NCBI GenBank assembly: GCA_964626565.1
Contig: CAZVFX010000208.1
Location: 1 to 7,752, forward strand
Direction of reading: 5' to 3'
Source: CAZVFX01 sp964626565
GTDB taxonomy: Bacteria > Myxococcota_A > UBA9042 > CAIXZC01
DNA: 7,752 bases
This document shows positions 3,955-7,752 of this stretch, one piece after another; the stretch's first letter is position 1; each line of letters opens with the position of its first letter. A model generated the notes under the pieces. The model worked only from the letters and a program-made list of their open reading frames with translations, searched no databases and was not told the DNA's origin. The position numbers and the translations under genes are program-made.

Positions 3955-6836
3955 GCATTAGATTTCGCTCCAGTTCCGTTCTCCGCAGTAGGCTCGTGAG
4001 TTCAGTGGCGTTGGCGATTGCTGTCGTGCTATGTTCTCACGCAGCCCGTGCCAGCATCGAATGCAACGGGAGCAGTGCCGTCTGTAAGCATTTCCAAACA
4101 TATCCGGTCTATCTTGGCCTGGCGTATTTCAGTGCTGGCAACGAGTACATCGTCATGACCGAGGACCTGCAGTCTTTCCCGGGGCAGACGATCAACCCTG
4201 ACACCATCCTGTGGGTTCTAAGTTGGGATGAGATGAGCCCGTACGGTGCTGTGGCGGGAGGGATCGTGGCTATCAATGATGACTGTGGGGGCTTGAATTC
4301 ATGTGTCGTTTTCAGTCCGCAGCAGAGCTTCTGGGGACTGATCGTGGTCGCTGGATATACATATTCTGGGGGCAACCCAAGCTACGGCTACTGCGATGTT
4401 GTGATCAAGAAGAACGGCATTGAGAGCGGTAGAGCTGAGGACGTTTGGTTTGGAGGTTGGAGCCTTGCCAGTCATACGATAAGACAGGATGACGAACTCT
4501 TCGTCGGCGTGCCCGCTGGAGCCTCGGCTGACTGGCACGAGAACCACCTTTTTGTCCTCAGCAACAGCTCTCTCAACTGCAGTTCCAACTGCGGTTCCTT
4601 TGGATGGTGTGGTGGCTACGCTGGCTGTCGAATCGCTGGTTTGGCCAGACTTCATGTACCCGAATACCTCCAGGCTGCGAGAGTTCTGGTTGGCGCATAT
4701 CTGCAAGGGACGACTGTGCGGACCCAGCTCTTTCACAATCGAATTGGCGATGGCTGGATTGGGTCCCAGTACGAGGACGCCGACTCCGATTGGCTTACAT
4801 ACGAGATTGAAGAGTGGTTGGGTACCTGTGATACGGCGACAGGTCCGGGCGAAGACTGCAGCACGACTGAGGGGAAGGAGCTTGCTCTCAGAGGGGGGTT
4901 CCATCCGAGTGACTCGGACAATGATGGAATTGAGGACAGCAGAGAGGTGTTCGGCGTAAGGCGGATCTGTTTTGGTTCAATGGAGGAACCCTACAACGAC
5001 CCCGGCGACTGCATGGACGCAACATTTGCGTGGGGTGACATTTCCGGAGTGCCGATGTTCGAGTTGCCCGTGAGCGCTATGGACTCGCCCGACCCAACTG
5101 AATACGACCTATATTTGGAAGTCGACGCCCAGGAGAATAGCGGCGAAGAACTCTTCCTGACTGCTGTGCAGAAGCTCTGGGTGTACTTCGCGTACGCCTT
5201 AGAAGGCTTGCAGTGCGTGGAGAATACGTCTTTGAATCCGGGGGACTGTCCAAGCTCGCAAGAGTTGGAGCACTACAACCGGATTGTCCCGCACATCTAT
5301 CACGACGAAGTGCTCGTGGGAAGGCCACAGGGAAGACCCGGCTGGAGTTGGTGGAGCAACACAGCAGTTTTCAACAGGCACTTCACCAAGGCCAGGAAGT
5401 ACACCGGGACGTTTCGCCATGCTCTGATGGTCTATTCGTCGGCAGGAATTACTACTAGCAGTCCTTCGAGACGTTTTGTGGCCGGAAGGGCAGATGAGGG
5501 AAGCAGATACTCCACAGTGTTCGCCCATGAACTCGGTCACGCTATGGGAATTCCTGGAGACAACTACGATGTGGCCTATCCTTCAATGATGGACTACGGG
5601 TGGGTACACACTGGAGAGCAACTGAACCGAAAAGCCGATTCCCTGGGGAGGGCGTGGTCAGAAAGCGTGCGGGATGCTTGTGACATCGACGATGACTGTC
5701 TGAATGGCTGGGAATGCAGAAATCACTCTTGCAGGGAGACTTGCGTTGACGATTCCGACTGCGACGATCCCGCCGAATGCGACAATGGACTTTGCGCTAT
5801 TTCGTGCGCATACGAGAACAACAGGTTTTCGCGTGGCCTAGAGAGCGATTTGAACGAATCGAGCCTGGCGGAGAGAGGGTACGGAGGGAGAACTGCTGCG
5901 CAAGTCGCATGCTACGGAGACAGGAACTCTCAGAGCTTCTCTGTGGCGTGCAACTACTCTCAGACGGACTGCAAGATTGACTGGGAGAGAGATGGAATCT
6001 ACGACTTTGGAACGGTTTCTGCTGACATAGATGCCGGTCCAACGACTCTCCATGACGACAACAATGACTGGCTGGAGATGTATGGCGATGGAGAGGTTTC
6101 GTTGGAGGACATGTTCGTGCGCGACATGCTGGTCTTCGGGACGACCATGCTCAGAGACGGTTACGGCAATCCGCTGGACTACTCCGGTTGTGATATTGAG
6201 ACCGATGCGCTTGGAGGAGTTCAATTCGGTCCTGGGCCAGAGCCCACCTGGTTGTATGGGGATGGTGCGAGGTTCTCGGGACCTGGTTTTGCTCATGAAG
6301 TAAGACTTGGTGCGAGCCCATGTTTTGATTCTATTTCGACCACGATAGACTCGAAGCACTTTGAGGGGTTCAGGTTTGATTTCTTCACGTATCTTGAGTC
6401 CGATCCCCTTCAAAAAAGCGTCAGCTACTACTACATGGTTGACTCAGACCTAGTAGAGATAAGGGTCTTTGGGGGGTCCCGTAGGGTGCAAGCGGTTGTG
6501 CATCGCGGCGGATCCACAAGTACCATAACGTCGGGAGTAGGACTAGACCTCAATTGGTGGTACCACATCGTCGTCGTGTGGGACACCGAGGACGAGATAG
6601 CACGCCTATATGTAATACCTTGGCTGGACAATAACAATTGGGATCATGACGGCGCAGACTGCAAATGCGCATGGAATGCCCCGCTGGTCAGCGAGTTCTC
6701 TCCGGGAGAGATTTCGATCGGGAAGAAACGCTCAAGTTCCACCTATACGATGCACGGGTTCATTGACGAGGTGGCCATGATGAATACACCTGCGAGTGGG
6801 ATCAGGATTGACGAAGTCACGTGCCCGTGCGACTAG
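3951..6836 (+). CDS. Secreted zinc metalloprotease with calcium-type motifs, Cys-rich segment and LamG-like C-terminus
   Basis: This 961-aa protein has a signal peptide with likely cleavage after A-R-A at residue 34. Residues 35 to about 270 are an unrecognised, cysteine-containing region. Asp-rich calcium-type motifs follow at 276-280 (D-A-D-S-D) and 321-326 (D-S-D-N-D-G). Residues 384-392 (E-Y-D-L-Y-L-E-V-D) and about 480-525 resemble the pre-catalytic part of bacterial metzincin-like proteases. The active site is H526-E-L-G-H530, with a Met-turn-like S-M-M-D-Y-G at 545-550. The third ligand position is unusual: Gly536 where His/Asp is expected, and Asp537 next to it. A clustered C-x-x-D-x-D-C type segment spans 577-619. 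Motifs L-N-E (634-636), D-W-E-R-D-G (677-682) and D-D-N-N-D-W (702-707) occur, from memory, in relatives. A LamG/concanavalin-like domain fills about 773-950. It should act outside the cell on proteins; the substrate is unknown. Confidence 0.85.
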   Translation: MSIRFRSSSVLRSRLVSSVALAIAVVLCSHAARASIECNGSSAVCKHFQTYPVYLGLAYFSAGNEYIVMTEDLQSFPGQTINPDTILWVLSWDEMSPYGAVAGGIVAINDDCGGLNSCVVFSPQQSFWGLIVVAGYTYSGGNPSYGYCDVVIKKNGIESGRAEDVWFGGWSLASHTIRQDDELFVGVPAGASADWHENHLFVLSNSSLNCSSNCGSFGWCGGYAGCRIAGLARLHVPEYLQAARVLVGAYLQGTTVRTQLFHNRIGDGWIGSQYEDADSDWLTYEIEEWLGTCDTATGPGEDCSTTEGKELALRGGFHPSDSDNDGIEDSREVFGVRRICFGSMEEPYNDPGDCMDATFAWGDISGVPMFELPVSAMDSPDPTEYDLYLEVDAQENSGEELFLTAVQKLWVYFAYALEGLQCVENTSLNPGDCPSSQELEHYNRIVPHIYHDEVLVGRPQGRPGWSWWSNTAVFNRHFTKARKYTGTFRHALMVYSSAGITTSSPSRRFVAGRADEGSRYSTVFAHELGHAMGIPGDNYDVAYPSMMDYGWVHTGEQLNRKADSLGRAWSESVRDACDIDDDCLNGWECRNHSCRETCVDDSDCDDPAECDNGLCAISCAYENNRFSRGLESDLNESSLAERGYGGRTAAQVACYGDRNSQSFSVACNYSQTDCKIDWERDGIYDFGTVSADIDAGPTTLHDDNNDWLEMYGDGEVSLEDMFVRDMLVFGTTMLRDGYGNPLDYSGCDIETDALGGVQFGPGPEPTWLYGDGARFSGPGFAHEVRLGASPCFDSISTTIDSKHFEGFRFDFFTYLESDPLQKSVSYYYMVDSDLVEIRVFGGSRRVQAVVHRGGSTSTITSGVGLDLNWWYHIVVVWDTEDEIARLYVIPWLDNNNWDHDGADCKCAWNAPLVSEFSPGEISIGKKRSSSTYTMHGFIDEVAMMNTPASGIRIDEVTCPCD

Positions 6837-6869
6837 GTGAGGCCGTCTTGCGGTGGCATGAGGACCTTT

Positions 6870-6876
6870 GGAGGGG
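6870..6876 (+). promoter_or_regulatory. Ribosome binding site deciding the start of the Cys/Trp-rich lipoprotein
   Basis: GGAGGGG ends 6 nt before ATG 6883. An upstream in-frame TTG at 6868 would overlap this site, so ATG 6883 is the better start. Confidence 0.7.
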
Positions 6877-6882
6877 CGTAGC

Positions 6883-7728
6883 ATGCGAAGAACGAGGGTC
6901 GGAGGAACTGTAGAGAGTCTGTCGAGCGTAGCCTCCGTGAGATCTTTGTGCGCATTAGCCGTCGCAGGATTTGTCAGTTGTACTTCTCAGTCGACATCTG
7001 AAGTGACTTCCGCTGACGCTTGCGGTGGACTAGTGTATCCCGCTACTTGCGTGCTACCCGATGTCGTAGAGGATTCGCCAGACGCAGTCAACGGAGACGA
7101 GGCCATGGGAGTGCCTAGTTCATCCCTGAAACCGTGTCTCGGCCCGAGGCCGGGCTTTTCATTCCTGTGTCCGAAAGAACAGAAATGGAACGAGGGCATA
7201 GAATGGAAAGATGAATGGCCCGATGAACTTTGGGTTGAGTCAGAGTTGCTCTGCGGAACTGGAGAATGGTGCATTGGCGCACCCGAGGACTGCTCGGGCT
7301 GGTATGATTGGTTTGCGACCGAGAATGCCGGGGACTGGCCACTGAGTTCTCTTCCCAGTCTTGGCCAGTGCCATCGCCTCTGTGAGTTCCTGTGTCCGGT
7401 TTCAGAGAAGGATCTGGAAGAGCAACTGAAGTACCTGTTGGTCGAAGCAGAATGCGGTGGTCCATTCAGTTCGAGGTCGGAGTGCTGGGAGGAGAAGTTG
7501 GACAAGATGTCGGGCGAAACATGGGAGGAGATGAAGGAGCAGACTTCGGATGAGGAGTGGGAGCAAGCCGAAGATGGAGCCGCAAATCGGCTATGCATAA
7601 CAGGCCTTGGAAACGGACTTGAGTGTAGCCTGTCTGAAGCCTGCGTCCTGGTCACAGAGGACGAATGGTGTTTCGAGGCATGCATTGATGAGCAGAGGCG
7701 CGTGGGAGTTTGTTCTGCCGAAGAGTAG
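6883..7728 (+). CDS. Cys- and Trp-rich acidic putative lipoprotein, last gene of the protease operon
   Basis: This 281-aa protein (from ATG 6883) is of a family I cannot name. A basic N-terminus leads into a hydrophobic segment (about residues 22-32, A-L-A-V-A-G-F-V-S) ending at Cys33. F-V-S-C is an imperfect lipobox (Phe at -3), so a lipoprotein or plain secreted protein is likely. The mature part after Cys33 has 18 cysteines by hand count, an even number compatible with disulfides. It also has about 12 tryptophans and many Glu/Asp residues. A helical acidic stretch carries W-E-E, W-E-E, W-E-Q at exact 12-residue spacing. The gene begins 46 nt after the protease stop with a strong GGAGGGG, and no terminator-like hairpin is evident in the gap, so co-transcription is likely. 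A surface partner or anchor of the protease is a guess from context. Confidence 0.75.
   Translation: MRRTRVGGTVESLSSVASVRSLCALAVAGFVSCTSQSTSEVTSADACGGLVYPATCVLPDVVEDSPDAVNGDEAMGVPSSSLKPCLGPRPGFSFLCPKEQKWNEGIEWKDEWPDELWVESELLCGTGEWCIGAPEDCSGWYDWFATENAGDWPLSSLPSLGQCHRLCEFLCPVSEKDLEEQLKYLLVEAECGGPFSSRSECWEEKLDKMSGETWEEMKEQTSDEEWEQAEDGAANRLCITGLGNGLECSLSEACVLVTEDEWCFEACIDEQRRVGVCSAEE
7486..7563 (+). repeat. 36-nt tandem repeat encoding 12-residue Trp units
   Basis: TGGGAG recurs at 7486, 7522 and 7558. The first two 36-nt units agree at about 23 of 36 positions by hand count and share TGGGAGGAGA; the third is recognisable only at its start. At the protein level the units begin W-E-E, W-E-E and W-E-Q, giving an acidic, probably helical stretch with one Trp every 12 residues. 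Confidence 0.55.
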
Positions 7729-7752
7729 TTGGCCGGATGGACGTGGGCTGAC

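Noticed and set aside
6837..6882. Possible terminator between the protease and the lipoprotein gene
   Set aside because: No stem of useful length and no T-run is visible in the 46-nt gap.
1..7752. tRNA, rRNA or CRISPR content
   Set aside because: No cloverleaf-like segment, rRNA-like stretch or regularly spaced identical repeats were seen by eye. The only repeats are the heptamer arrays, the 193-nt modules and the 36-nt Trp units.

Overview
The window looks like chromosomal DNA from a G+C-rich, environmental bacterium. The large secreted proteins with Asp-rich calcium-type motifs, clustered D-x-D-C cysteine motifs and a LamG-like C-terminus resemble proteins common in Myxococcota and related deltaproteobacteria; Planctomycetes are the main alternative. 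This assignment rests on protein style only. All convincing genes lie on the + strand.

Region A (about 10-2784) is a compact site-specific recombination module with overlapping genes: a small basic ORF of about 68 aa, a DUF2924 protein, and a 697-aa large serine recombinase. Stop/start overlaps (ATGA between the first two, 14 nt between the next two) indicate one transcript. The recombinase carries a 43-residue low-complexity linker in its coiled coil. That linker is encoded by an inverted pair of heptamer-repeat arrays which looks like an in-frame repeat insertion.

Region B (2785-3363) has no full-length gene. It contains two tandem, diverged copies of a module of about 60 codons, with stop codons exactly 193 nt apart. 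Both end in R-R-K-R-V-x-V-stop, and they lie in different frames. I do not recognise the family. A plausible sigma70-type promoter and a strong ribosome binding site follow, ahead of region C.

Region C (3364-7728) is visibly less G+C-rich than the recombinase and encodes three predicted exported proteins in a row. They are a 196-aa orphan with a hydrophobic N-terminus, a 961-aa zinc metalloprotease (signal peptide, Ca-type motifs, HELGH, Met-turn-like motif, Cys-rich segment, LamG-like domain), and a Cys/Trp/acid-rich putative lipoprotein. The first two overlap by ATGA and the third follows after 46 nt, so this is probably an operon for a cell-surface or secreted proteolytic system. The two non-protease members have no family I can name and are candidates for partner, inhibitor, chaperone or anchor. 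The best leads are this orphan-protease-lipoprotein unit, the protease's unusual third-ligand position, the tandem RRKRV modules, and the repeat insertion inside the recombinase.
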